DNA from: Bacillota bacterium
GTDB taxonomy: Bacteria; Bacillota; Clostridia; Peptostreptococcales; Anaerovoracaceae
DNA length: 63,924 nt
NCBI GenBank assembly: GCA_017394515.1
Contig: JAFPXY010000017.1
Span: forward strand, 1-63,924
Reading direction: 5' to 3'
In this document: positions 7,675 to 16,082 of the stretch, piece by piece
Layout of the letters: each line of letters starts with the position of its first letter
Numbering within the stretch: position 1 is the first letter of the stretch
Notes under the pieces: model-generated
Databases searched by the model: none
Seen by the model: the letters and a program-made list of their open reading frames with translations, nothing else
What the model was told of the DNA's origin: nothing
Made by a program: the position numbers and the translations under genes

Positions 7675-8019
7675 ATGATGAAGAAGTCAATAATAGTTGT
7701 AATGGTAGTTGTGCTTTTATTCTCCACAGTTGCTTATGCAGAAATTGAAGTTGTACATAATAAGCCCATATTAACCTTTAGCGGAACTTCAGCTTCTTGT
7801 TTTGTGAATTTATACTATCCTGGTAAGCGCATAGATGCAACACTTAAATTGTATAAAGGAAACACATTAATAGCATCATGGCATAAAACTGGCAACACTA
7901 GTGTTACTATTTCTGGAACACATAGCGTTGTTAGTGGTAACACTTATACTCTTAAAGTTACAGGAACTGCTGGGGGAAATACTATAAACATTACACCTGT
8001 AACAAAAACATGTCCTTAA
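7675..8019 (+). CDS. small secreted protein, unknown function
   Basis: A 114-residue exported protein: a signal peptide of about 22 residues (MMKKS, hydrophobic run, TVAYA cleavage) and a single Thr/Gly-rich domain. That domain has alternating strands (LKLYKGNTLIASWHKTG, GTHSVVSGNTYTLKVTGTAGG) ending in CP. Two cysteines, in SASCFVNLY and the last-but-one residue, could form a disulfide. I do not recognise a family with certainty; similar tiny beta-sandwich exports are common beside ECF sigma genes in clostridia. GGGAGGTGAG lies immediately upstream, and the start could equally be the second ATG at 7678. Confidence 0.7.
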   Translation: MMKKSIIVVMVVVLLFSTVAYAEIEVVHNKPILTFSGTSASCFVNLYYPGKRIDATLKLYKGNTLIASWHKTGNTSVTISGTHSVVSGNTYTLKVTGTAGGNTINITPVTKTCP

Positions 8020-8048
8020 ATAAAGAATGATTAAAAAGGAGTTTGAAG

Positions 8049-9977
8049 ATGAAACGAATTAGCTTATTGTTTATGATTTTTGTGCTTATAGTATCTCTCT
8101 CATGTATTGGATATGCCGATGATAGTTATCAAGGTGACAAGCCTACCAGAGTAAGCGAAGCTGTCGAACTTCGCGAAACAAATGCAGATACATATTTGAT
8201 GTCGGATGGATCTTATGAATGCGTTATATATGCAGATGATAAATATTATGAGGATGCAGAAGGCAAATTATCATTGATCGATAATTCTATTGTTGAGGAG
8301 CCATATGAAACAGGATCTAAACAATATTTTTATGCAAATAAGGCTAACAGCAGTAAGATGCACTTCGCATCTGATCGACCCGCTGTTCGTATAGATTATA
8401 ATGATAAATCAATCGAATTTGAACTGGAGGGCAGCAACGATACTTCAGCAGTTGTTGGAGGCTCCAAAGATATAAAGGCTGTTTCTGATTATGAGTTATC
8501 TGGAGATAACTATTTAATGTATCCAGATGTGTTTAGTGGTACAGATCTGATTTACCAAGTTAAAAATGGTATTCTGAAAGAATACCTTGTTGTCAAAGGA
8601 AGTGAAGCTCCTTCTTCATTTACATTTTTATACAATTCCCCAGATTATGGATTTGTAAAAACGGATAAAGGAGTAAACATTATTGATTCAAAAGGAGAGG
8701 TAGCCTTTGAATTAGGGCAGCTGTTTGCAGTAGATTCAAACGAAGAATATACAGATTCTTTGAAATATGAAATCAAAAAAACTGATTCTGATGTCAGAGT
8801 TACGATTTCAATTGATCCGGAATACTTAAATGCTCCGGATAGGGCGTTTCCCTTAATTATTGATCCTACTACAACGATTACCGGAGCTAATAAGACGCAA
8901 GATTCTTATGTTTGCAGCAAGCACCCAGACAATAATTATTATACAAGTCCATATATAAAAACAGGTAAGTCGGGCTCTTATCTTATTAGAAGAAGTTACA
9001 TAAAGTTTACGATTCCTTCGTCAATAAATGGAAATGGAAGGGTTTCTTCAGCATATTTGAGAATTAGAAAGAATGGTGGTATTAACCCTACATCTGTCAG
9101 AGCAAGAAGGATAACCGGTGCCTGGACATCGACGGCAGTAACTTGGAATAATAAGCCCAGCACGGCATCAACGGGGCCGATCTTTGAAGCAGATACAGGA
9201 AGTTGGTTTAAAGCCGATGTGACAAATATTACCAGAATGTGGGTATACGGTGAGAAAACTAACAGAGGATTTGAGTTAAGAGATAATGTGGAAAATGACA
9301 ATGATCATTGGAGCACAATATATTCAAGTGATGCAGAAGAAGGAAAGCTACCGGAACTCGTTATAGATTACACTCCCAAAAAATGGGCTAGGCTTATTTC
9401 TGTAGTATCAAGTGGTACAGATAACAGGTATTCCTGGATACCACCAACAAAAGCTAACCTAATTGACTGCACTAATATTTCGGGAGCAACATCATATCAT
9501 AGTTCCTTTTCTGTTTCACAGATAAAGGATTATATCACAGATAAAGGAAATTCAGTTTTTGTTATCAGAGCAGAGGGCGGAGTTCAAGATGAAGGAGGCT
9601 CCCAAATGGGTACCTATATAGTTACGAATGAGAACAGTTCAATCGGACTAAGCTTATTTGCCAATATAGACCTTGCTAATGAAGACTTAAGCCATCAAAA
9701 AATTGTAGTTTTCTTAGGGAGCTATACTGGAGCAGGCGGCCCCAATGCATATAATCTTCCACACGCTGCAGTTGATTGTGGAGCAGCAACAGCTATTGGC
9801 TTCAAAGATCAAATTGACAATGAGGCATTTAAGAATTGGATTGTTGGATTTAGCGATTTGATGAAGCAGGGAAATACAGTACAACAGGCTTGTGACGCTT
9901 TGGGTAACGGGTTGGATCCTATTATTGAAATCAATAAGATTACTATATGCGGAAGCAAAACTACAAAGCTTTCATAA
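8049..9977 (+). CDS. secreted DNRLRE-domain protein with a degenerate CHAT/caspase-like C-terminus
   Basis: A 642-residue exported protein. A signal peptide (about residues 1-23) is followed by an N-terminal region of about 250 residues. The next part (about residues 275-415) matches DNRLRE-type domains: TQDSYV, then RRSYIKFTIP, AYLRIRKNG, ITGAWTSTAVTWNNKPS and a closing ELVIDYTP. The last about 180 residues resemble a CHAT or caspase-like fold: VVFLGSYTGAGG, then a Gly/Ala run ATAIGFKDQI and GNTVQQACDAL. The usual catalytic Cys in the LSACxT position is Tyr/Ser here and the usual His-Gly is Glu-Gly, so activity is doubtful. I start at ATG 8049, placed after GGAGTTTGAAG. Confidence 0.72.
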   Translation: MKRISLLFMIFVLIVSLSCIGYADDSYQGDKPTRVSEAVELRETNADTYLMSDGSYECVIYADDKYYEDAEGKLSLIDNSIVEEPYETGSKQYFYANKANSSKMHFASDRPAVRIDYNDKSIEFELEGSNDTSAVVGGSKDIKAVSDYELSGDNYLMYPDVFSGTDLIYQVKNGILKEYLVVKGSEAPSSFTFLYNSPDYGFVKTDKGVNIIDSKGEVAFELGQLFAVDSNEEYTDSLKYEIKKTDSDVRVTISIDPEYLNAPDRAFPLIIDPTTTITGANKTQDSYVCSKHPDNNYYTSPYIKTGKSGSYLIRRSYIKFTIPSSINGNGRVSSAYLRIRKNGGINPTSVRARRITGAWTSTAVTWNNKPSTASTGPIFEADTGSWFKADVTNITRMWVYGEKTNRGFELRDNVENDNDHWSTIYSSDAEEGKLPELVIDYTPKKWARLISVVSSGTDNRYSWIPPTKANLIDCTNISGATSYHSSFSVSQIKDYITDKGNSVFVIRAEGGVQDEGGSQMGTYIVTNENSSIGLSLFANIDLANEDLSHQKIVVFLGSYTGAGGPNAYNLPHAAVDCGAATAIGFKDQIDNEAFKNWIVGFSDLMKQGNTVQQACDALGNGLDPIIEINKITICGSKTTKLS

Positions 9978-10040
9978 GGGTCATACCTTCATTCTTCAAG
10001 CTAAGAAAACATATCATTTTAATAGGAAAGGGGAATAATA

Positions 10041-11567
10041 ATGAAAAAAATAATATGCTTACTATTATCACTGACATTGGCGCTGACTTTTTCTCTATGC
10101 GCTATGCCTGCCTTCGGGGCAACTGTCACTGAGCTAGCAAGTCCCAAATTAGCAGTAATGTCATATGAGGGAAAACTTTTTGCGGACTGGAATCCCATCG
10201 ATGGAACGGATTCTTATCAGATAGCATACAAGCTTACTTCAGATAATAAATGGACTAAGAGGAAGATAGACGAAACATCGTTCTCGATTGAAGCTGAAGT
10301 AGGGGAGAACTACGATGTTAAGGTCAGAACAATCACTGAAAATTCCAAAAGTGAGTGGTCGAGTAAAAAAACGGTTGAGATTAGAGATAGCTACATAGGT
10401 TCAGATAATAAGCATGTGATGCTAGGCTGGCATGGAAGGTTTACTTCGAAGTTCTGGAGAAAGACGGCAGAACTATATCGATCAAGTTTTAAACCTTTAA
10501 AAGTAAAGAGTGAGAAGTCATCCAGAAAGATATCTCTTAAGGTAGGGCAGTATGACAGATGTGAGATCAAAAGAGTTGCTTTTGCGGGAGTCGGCGAAAG
10601 TGCAAAAGATAAAACGCTTGATGTACCTATTTACAGTCAGAAATACAACACTAGGACCGGTACCTTTTCTTTTGATGGTTCATGGTGGTACCTTGATGAT
10701 AATGCAAGCGATATTTCCTATACACTTAAACTTAAAAAAGACGGAGCGTACACATACAAGTATTTCAGGGTGAAGTACAGCAGGCCTGAAAAGGATCCGT
10801 CTCCATATCTTCTGGAAACAGGCGACAATAATGGTTTGTTCGGTAATTCAGTTTTCCATTACTATGTCAAAGCAAACCTAAAAGGCAAAACACGTAAGAT
10901 AGTGTTTAATGGCAAGACATACAAAGGGAAATATTACCAGACACATTACTACAGTCTTGGAGGTAATAGTAATTACGATAGATATAATTTTTCTGAAAGC
11001 GGTCACTTCTCTATAAATGAGAAAACTGACAAAGTATGTGGTTTTCGTAGATTAATAAAGAAAAGTGATGGCAAGGAAACACTTAAGAGCATGAAGGATA
11101 AAGCTATCAAGTTTGCTTCAAAATATATTGATGTCGATAAATATACATTAGAAACCCACAGGGCTGGTAATTCTTTGAATTATTGGTTTTATAGGTATGT
11201 AGGAAACACTAAAACACCAGCATCTTTCAGCGTTGTATATACGAAATCCGGTAAATTGGAGTCTTTCAGCGACGCAGCAAATGAAGAATTAGACCAAATG
11301 CTCAGCAACTATTCTGAAGAAGAAATGAATAAGATCATTTCGAAACTGAAATCAAAGAAAGTCAAGAATCTCATTTTATCCAAGCAAAAGGAATTGTATC
11401 CGGAATACAAAGATGAGAAAATTGAAGAGAAGACACTTGTAGTGCTTAGAAATGGGAAGCCCGGAATGCTGTATACCGCATCATCCAGAAAATATTATCC
11501 GTATAAAGATAATATAACATGTATTTTCTTTAAAGAGGAAGATTATGTGGTGTCACTGAATGATTAA
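10041..11567 (+). CDS. secreted protein with N-terminal Fn3-like domain
   Basis: A 508-residue exported protein. Signal peptide at residues 1-27 (MKKIICLLLSL, cleaved near AFGA). The next about 90 residues read as a fibronectin type III-like unit (KLAVMSYEGKLFADWNPIDGTDSYQIAY, then YDVKVRTITENSKSEWSSKK). The rest is rich in Lys, Tyr and Ser, without a domain I recognise, though GKTYKGKYYQTHYYSLGG hints at beta structure. GGAAAGGGGAATAATA precedes the ATG. It is the last intact gene of the ECF-linked block, closed by the repeated terminator at 11608. Confidence 0.75.
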   Translation: MKKIICLLLSLTLALTFSLCAMPAFGATVTELASPKLAVMSYEGKLFADWNPIDGTDSYQIAYKLTSDNKWTKRKIDETSFSIEAEVGENYDVKVRTITENSKSEWSSKKTVEIRDSYIGSDNKHVMLGWHGRFTSKFWRKTAELYRSSFKPLKVKSEKSSRKISLKVGQYDRCEIKRVAFAGVGESAKDKTLDVPIYSQKYNTRTGTFSFDGSWWYLDDNASDISYTLKLKKDGAYTYKYFRVKYSRPEKDPSPYLLETGDNNGLFGNSVFHYYVKANLKGKTRKIVFNGKTYKGKYYQTHYYSLGGNSNYDRYNFSESGHFSINEKTDKVCGFRRLIKKSDGKETLKSMKDKAIKFASKYIDVDKYTLETHRAGNSLNYWFYRYVGNTKTPASFSVVYTKSGKLESFSDAANEELDQMLSNYSEEEMNKIISKLKSKKVKNLILSKQKELYPEYKDEKIEEKTLVVLRNGKPGMLYTASSRKYYPYKDNITCIFFKEEDYVVSLND

Positions 11568-11607
11568 AAATTGTTTGTTAGATTATGTTAGATTGAATTT
11601 TTCAGTT

Positions 11608-11635
11608 AGGATGTCAGATTCAGGCATCCTTTTTC
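11608..11635 (+). terminator. terminator, copy 3 of a repeated element
   Basis: AGGATG (11608-11613) and CATCCT (11625-11630) enclose TCAGATTCAGG, followed by TTTTTCGTTATATAGGGTG. Its sequence and its 3' flank (GAGAAGGGGAAAGAGA) resemble those of copies 1 and 2. Confidence 0.8.
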
Positions 11636-11726
11636 GTTATATAGGGTGAGAAGGGGAAAGAGATCCAGGTTATATTTTTTGCGCAGGTAATATAATATGA
11701 ATTCCATTCATGAAATTGTCGATTTG

Positions 11727-11755
11727 TTGACATGCTGTTCTAAGGTCCATATAAT
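11727..11755 (+). promoter_or_regulatory. strong consensus promoter before a broken sigma gene
   Basis: TTGACA (11727-11732), 17 bases, TATAAT (11750-11755): a perfect vegetative promoter. The following ATAATGGTTATCGGAAAGGTG closely resembles the leader of the intact sigma gene (ATAATGATTATCGGAGAGGTG at about 6297). Confidence 0.75.
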
Positions 11756-11779
11756 GGTTATCGGAAAGGTGGTTTTATT

Positions 11780-12079
11780 ATGCTTCCGATAATCATGGAG
11801 CTGACATTCAATGATTCTGATGATGTGGGCCGTTTCAGAAGCCTGGTCGAAGGTTACTGGGACTCTATGGTCAGAGTTGCCGAGAAGATACTAGGCAACA
11901 GGGCAGACGCGGAGGACGCGGCGCAGAACGCGTTCATCAAGCTGTATCTAAGATTTGATAGGTACAAGGACTATAGCAAAAAGAGTCAGATAGCGTTGCT
12001 CTATAAGATGACCAGGAATTCTGCCATTGACTTGTACAGGCAGAAACAGGATCGTAGTACCATTCTATACTTTCTATAA
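11780..12079 (+). pseudogene. truncated ECF sigma factor (region 2 only)
   Basis: A 99-residue reading frame that matches sigma region 2 of the gene at 6323 (FRSLVEGYWDSMVRVAEKILGNRADAEDAAQNAFIKLY, then LLYKMTRNSAIDLYRQKQDRS). It then ends in the unrelated residues TILYFL, where region 4 should begin. The missing helix-turn-helix means it cannot recognise a -35 element as a normal ECF factor. The point of divergence, about 12050, is where a second unrelated frame begins, so a deletion joined two genes. Promoter and ribosome binding site are intact, so a region-2-only peptide may still be made. Confidence 0.8.
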
Positions 12080-12194
12080 GTATATCAAAGAGGAGAACGG
12101 ACTGTGCAAGTATGCCAAGACTTATGTCTGCGCAGTGGATCTGCCAGGACTTGAGGAGTTCTTCAAGGAACAGGAGAAGTATCATAAAGGATAG
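12052..12194 (+). pseudogene. orphan C-terminal gene fragment fused to the broken sigma gene
   Basis: In the frame +1 to the truncated sigma factor, codons run open from about 12052 to TAG at 12192-12194. They give a protein-like tail (FYKYIKEENGLCKY, then VDLPGLEEFFKEQEKYHKG). It has no start of its own. It is probably the 3' end of an unidentified gene whose 5' part was lost in the deletion that also removed sigma region 4. Confidence 0.6.
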
Positions 12195-12214
12195 GATCAT
12201 TAATATGCTTAAAT

Positions 12215-12241
12215 AGGCGCGGCTTGTCCGCGCCTCTTTTT
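12215..12241 (+). terminator. rho-independent terminator
   Basis: AGGCGCGG (12215-12222), loop CTTGT, CCGCGCCT (12228-12235), followed by CTTTTTT. It closes the accessory block before the sugar operon. Confidence 0.85.
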
Positions 12242-12245
12242 TATG

Positions 12246-12275
12246 TTGACCTTGGGGGTATAGACTTGATATAAT
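12246..12275 (+). promoter_or_regulatory. promoter of the sugar operon
   Basis: TTGACC (12246-12251), 18 bases, TATAAT (12270-12275), 28 bases before ATG 12304. No inverted-repeat operator or catabolite-responsive site was obvious between promoter and gene. Confidence 0.65.
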
Positions 12276-12303
12276 TATACTGTATGGAAAGGAGTTTTTG
12301 ATC

Positions 12304-13068
12304 ATGAAAGATCTTGCTATAAAAGTATTGACCGCTGAGCTCGGGCGCACTCATATTTTTGCGACAGGGCAAGCGGGTTTTATTGTAAAGACGGCTGAAG
12401 GTAAGACCATAGCCATAGATCTTTATCTTTCAGACTGCGTGGAACGCCTGGAAGGCCACATGGGCTACAAAAGGATGTGCCCTAAGGTGTTGGATCCGGG
12501 GGACATAGAGTTCGATGCGGTGGTATGCACACATCCTCACTGGGATCACTTCGACGTGGATGCCGTACCGCAGATGATGGCAAACGGCAGAACCAGGCTG
12601 TATTGCTCGGTGGAATGCCGTGAATTGGTCGAAAAAACCCATTTAGATTACTATAACAATAACATTAATTATGTAAACCCCGGAAACGTCGTTGATGAGG
12701 ACGGCTTTGCTCTGGAATTTGTGAACTGCGACCATGGTAAAGGCGCCCCGGATGCGGTGGGAGTGGTAATTCACTGCGATGGTAAACGCATTTATGAGGC
12801 AGGAGATACCTGTTTAAGACTGGATAGAGTAGGTGAGATCAAGCAGCCCCTGGACGTGCTCATCGCACCCATAAACGGAGCCTATGGAAACATGAATGCG
12901 GACGACTGCGCGAAGTTGGCTGAGGCCTTAAAGCCGAAGCTCACCATACCTTGCCACTACGGCATGTTCGCAAGCCACGGAGGTGATCCGGGAAGATTCT
13001 ATGAGCTCATGAAGGAAGCCGAACTTCCCATGCTGATCATGACTCCGGGAGAGAAATATACTATTTAA
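12304..13068 (+). CDS. metallo-beta-lactamase-fold hydrolase (UlaG-like)
   Basis: A 254-residue metal-dependent hydrolase of the UlaG-like branch of the metallo-beta-lactamase fold. The THPHWDHFD metal motif lies at about residues 76-84, DAVGVVIHCDGKRIYEAGDT is the second metal strand, and IPCHYGMFASHGG is the terminal histidine loop. UlaG opens L-ascorbate-6-phosphate lactone; relatives act on other sugar lactones. Placement ahead of an SDR, a GH2 and a GH36 enzyme suggests a lactone made by sugar oxidation, but that is inference. I start at ATG 12304, after AAAGGAGTTTTTGATC, rather than the upstream TTG. Confidence 0.85.
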   Translation: MKDLAIKVLTAELGRTHIFATGQAGFIVKTAEGKTIAIDLYLSDCVERLEGHMGYKRMCPKVLDPGDIEFDAVVCTHPHWDHFDVDAVPQMMANGRTRLYCSVECRELVEKTHLDYYNNNINYVNPGNVVDEDGFALEFVNCDHGKGAPDAVGVVIHCDGKRIYEAGDTCLRLDRVGEIKQPLDVLIAPINGAYGNMNADDCAKLAEALKPKLTIPCHYGMFASHGGDPGRFYELMKEAELPMLIMTPGEKYTI

Positions 13069-13083
13069 TTGGAAGTGCAAAAT

Positions 13084-13848
13084 ATGAATAGATTAAAGAA
13101 TAAAGTAATTGTTATCACAGGAGCTACCAAGGGAGTTGGTCGTGCTTTCGCTCGTGCAGCTGCAGAAGAAGGAGCCATCATTGTCGGAGGCGGCAGAGAT
13201 GAAGCTGCCGGCATCGAGATGATGAAGGAGATCGCTGACGCAGGTTCTGACGGCACCTTCGTTCCGGTAGATCTCAATAATATCGAGGACATCAGAAAGA
13301 TCTTCAGGATCGCATACAAGTTCTACGGAAGAGTCGACGGATATTTCAGCTATGGCGCTGTGACCGACGTGAGTCCTTTGGATACCTGTACAGAAGAAGT
13401 TTTCGATAAGATCATGGATATTAACTTCAAGGCGACGTTTTTTGCGTGCCAGGAAGCCATCAAATACATGAAAAAGACCGTGGGCGGTTCCATAGTCTTA
13501 ACGGGCTCAGCCCATGCCTGGGGAGGCCAGAAGGACAGGGCGGCTTACGCTTGCTCCAAGGGTGCGCTCCGCATACTCATGGAGCACATCGCCCACAACT
13601 ATGCAGCCGACCAGATCCGCTGCAATTATCTGACTCTGGGCTGGACTCCCACGGAAGGAGAGATCGCTCTTCGAGCTTCCCAGGGCGAGTCTGAAGAAGA
13701 GCTGCGCCAGAGGGCGGCAGGCATCCTTCCCATGGGTAGGATGTGCGAGGTTACGGACTATCTCGAAGCCCTCATCTACATGTTTTCCGATGAGAGCCGC
13801 ATGATGACGGGATCCACCTTAAGGATCACCGCAGGAGAATACATTTAA
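13084..13848 (+). CDS. short-chain dehydrogenase/reductase
   Basis: A 254-residue classical SDR oxidoreductase. The nucleotide-binding TGATKGVGRAF lies at residues 12-22. The active-site Ser in GGSIVLTGSAHAW is followed by YACSK (Tyr about 155, Lys about 159). The cofactor (NAD or NADP) and substrate cannot be read from sequence. In this operon it may oxidise or reduce a released sugar or aglycone. It begins 15 bases after the UlaG-like gene, with TTGGAAGTG as ribosome binding site. Confidence 0.9.
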   Translation: MNRLKNKVIVITGATKGVGRAFARAAAEEGAIIVGGGRDEAAGIEMMKEIADAGSDGTFVPVDLNNIEDIRKIFRIAYKFYGRVDGYFSYGAVTDVSPLDTCTEEVFDKIMDINFKATFFACQEAIKYMKKTVGGSIVLTGSAHAWGGQKDRAAYACSKGALRILMEHIAHNYAADQIRCNYLTLGWTPTEGEIALRASQGESEEELRQRAAGILPMGRMCEVTDYLEALIYMFSDESRMMTGSTLRITAGEYI

Positions 13849-13865
13849 TATTTGGAGAGGTGTCA

Positions 13866-16034
13866 ATGTTAGCATTTAATGAAAACTGGGAGTTTACCAG
13901 TGAATGGAGCGAGTCCTTCGGAAGAGGCGAGGGGCCGGCAGAGGCCGTGAGGATCCCACATACCGTGAAGGAACTTCCTCTGCACGACATAGATCACAGA
14001 GATTATCAGATGATCTCAGGCTACAGGAAGCGTTTCACCTTGCCTGAAGGGTCGAGGGGCAAAAGACTTTTCTTGGAGTTCGGTGCCGCCGCTCACATAG
14101 CGACTGTCTATGTGAACGGACAGGAGCTCATGACCCACCGAAACGGCTATACAGCCTTCAGGGTGGAATTCACAGACGTGGCAAATTATGAAGGAGAGAA
14201 CCTGGTGGCCGTCCGCCTGGACAGCACGGAGAATCCCGAGATCCCGCCCTTCGGCTACGTCATAGATTATCTCACTTACGGAGGTATCTACAGACCTGTT
14301 TATCTGGATATCAGAGATCAGGATCTCATAGATGATGTCTTCGTGCGTTCAGTTGGAAAGGATCAGGCCAAGGTCACGGTCACCCTGGACATCAAGACGG
14401 ATCCCGGTGCAAAAAACATTCTTCTGACCATCCTCAATCGTGAGGGCGAAGTAGTTGCAACTCAGGAAGCAAAAGCCGGAGAAGATGTGATCATTGACTG
14501 CCCTAAAGTCAGACAGTGGTGCCCTGAAGACCCTGTTCTCTATAAACTGAGAGCAGAGCTTCCGGGTAAGGATATCAAAGAAGTAGAATTCGGCTTCAGA
14601 GCCGCAGAATTCCGTTTTGACGGGTTTTACTTAAACGGCCGTAAGATATTTCTTCACGGTTTAAACCGCCACCAGAGCTGGCCTTACATAGGTTACGCAG
14701 CTCCTCGATCCATGCAGATAGAGGACGCCAGAATAGCCAAGGAAGAGCTGGGTCTGAACGCTGTCAGGACTTCCCATTATCCTCAGAGCCACGACTTCAT
14801 AGAAGCCTGCGACCGCATGGGACTTCTGGTATTCACGGAGATCCCGGGCTGGCAGCACATAGGAGGAGAGCAGTGGAAAGAGCAGGCCAAAGAGAACGTG
14901 AGGGAGATGATCAGGGAGTACCGCAATCATCCTTCTATCATTCTTTGGGGCGTCAGGATCAACGAGAGTATGGACGACGATGAGCTCTATCTTGAGACCA
15001 ATCGCATTGCCCATGAGATGGACGACAGTCGATGCACTTCAGGCGTGAGATATCTGGAGAAAAGCAATCTTTTGGAAGACGTTTATGCCTTCAACGATTT
15101 CACCCATACAGGAGATAACAGAGGTGCCAAGCCTAAGCGCGAGGTGAGTCTGGAACCTACCAAGGCTTTCCTCATAAGCGAGCACAATGGCCACATGTTC
15201 CCCACCAAGTCCTTCGACACCTGGGAGAGAAGACAGGAGCAGGCACTCCGTCACGCCAGAGTCTTAAACGATTCCATGATAGATGGCGAGCACGCCGGCT
15301 GTTTCGGTTGGTGCATGTTCGACTATCCTACTCACAGGGATTTCGGTTCCGGAGATCGTATGTGTTACCACGGCGTAATGGACGCCTTCAGAAATCCGAA
15401 GACTGCAGCAGCCCTCTATGCTTCTCAGCAGGATGAAAGTCCGGTACTTGAGATCTCATCATCCATGGATATCGGCGATTATCCGGGAGGAGCCATTGGC
15501 ACCATCTATGCCTTTACCAATGCGGACAGGGTGAAGCTCTCCTGGAAGGACAGTTCCATGAAGGATTTCAGATTCCTTTGGAACTGCGAAGGCAAGACCT
15601 TCTATAAGCTTAAGCACAGCCCAATCGCCATCGACGATCCCATCACCCACACCTGGGGAGGCGAGGCATCAGTCTGGAAGTTCGAAGCCATCAAGGACAG
15701 CCAGGTGACCGCTACCAGGATCATAGGGGGTCGCGGAGGTCTCAGAATCCAGGCCATCCCCAGTTCCACTGAACTTAGGGAAGGGGAGACCTGGGATATG
15801 GCAGCTGTTCGTATCAGGATCATCGACTGCGACGGAAACATCTGCCCCTATGCACAGCTTCCCGTTAGGTTTGAACTTAAAGGCGATGCTGAACTCATCG
15901 GACCGGATATGGCGACTGCTGAAGGCGGCATGTGCGGCACATATATAAGAACCGTGGGTCACGCGGGAAAGGCAGTGCTCAGCATTTCAAGCCCCGGCCT
16001 TGAAACAGTTAAAATTGAATTCGAAATTTTTTGA
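13866..16034 (+). CDS. glycoside hydrolase family 2 enzyme (beta-galactosidase/glucuronidase type)
   Basis: A 722-residue intracellular GH2 enzyme (no signal peptide). The N-terminal sugar-binding jelly roll (about 1-165) contains DIDHRDYQMISGYRKRFTLP. An immunoglobulin-like domain lies at about 170-260, then the TIM barrel starts at FRFDGFYLNGRKIFLHGLNRHQSWP. The acid/base Glu is in WGVRINES (about residue 367), and the nucleophile Glu is in FLISEHNGH (about residue 439). A further beta domain closes the C-terminus (to about 722). Substrate may be a beta-galactoside, -glucuronide or -mannoside. The neighbouring GPH symporter supplies uptake. ATG 13866 is chosen because GGAGAGG lies just upstream. 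Confidence 0.9.
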   Translation: MLAFNENWEFTSEWSESFGRGEGPAEAVRIPHTVKELPLHDIDHRDYQMISGYRKRFTLPEGSRGKRLFLEFGAAAHIATVYVNGQELMTHRNGYTAFRVEFTDVANYEGENLVAVRLDSTENPEIPPFGYVIDYLTYGGIYRPVYLDIRDQDLIDDVFVRSVGKDQAKVTVTLDIKTDPGAKNILLTILNREGEVVATQEAKAGEDVIIDCPKVRQWCPEDPVLYKLRAELPGKDIKEVEFGFRAAEFRFDGFYLNGRKIFLHGLNRHQSWPYIGYAAPRSMQIEDARIAKEELGLNAVRTSHYPQSHDFIEACDRMGLLVFTEIPGWQHIGGEQWKEQAKENVREMIREYRNHPSIILWGVRINESMDDDELYLETNRIAHEMDDSRCTSGVRYLEKSNLLEDVYAFNDFTHTGDNRGAKPKREVSLEPTKAFLISEHNGHMFPTKSFDTWERRQEQALRHARVLNDSMIDGEHAGCFGWCMFDYPTHRDFGSGDRMCYHGVMDAFRNPKTAAALYASQQDESPVLEISSSMDIGDYPGGAIGTIYAFTNADRVKLSWKDSSMKDFRFLWNCEGKTFYKLKHSPIAIDDPITHTWGGEASVWKFEAIKDSQVTATRIIGGRGGLRIQAIPSSTELREGETWDMAAVRIRIIDCDGNICPYAQLPVRFELKGDAELIGPDMATAEGGMCGTYIRTVGHAGKAVLSISSPGLETVKIEFEIF

Positions 16035-16082
16035 ATTCTTTAAATAAATCATTTATAGGTTGAATTTGGAAAGGAAACTCAA

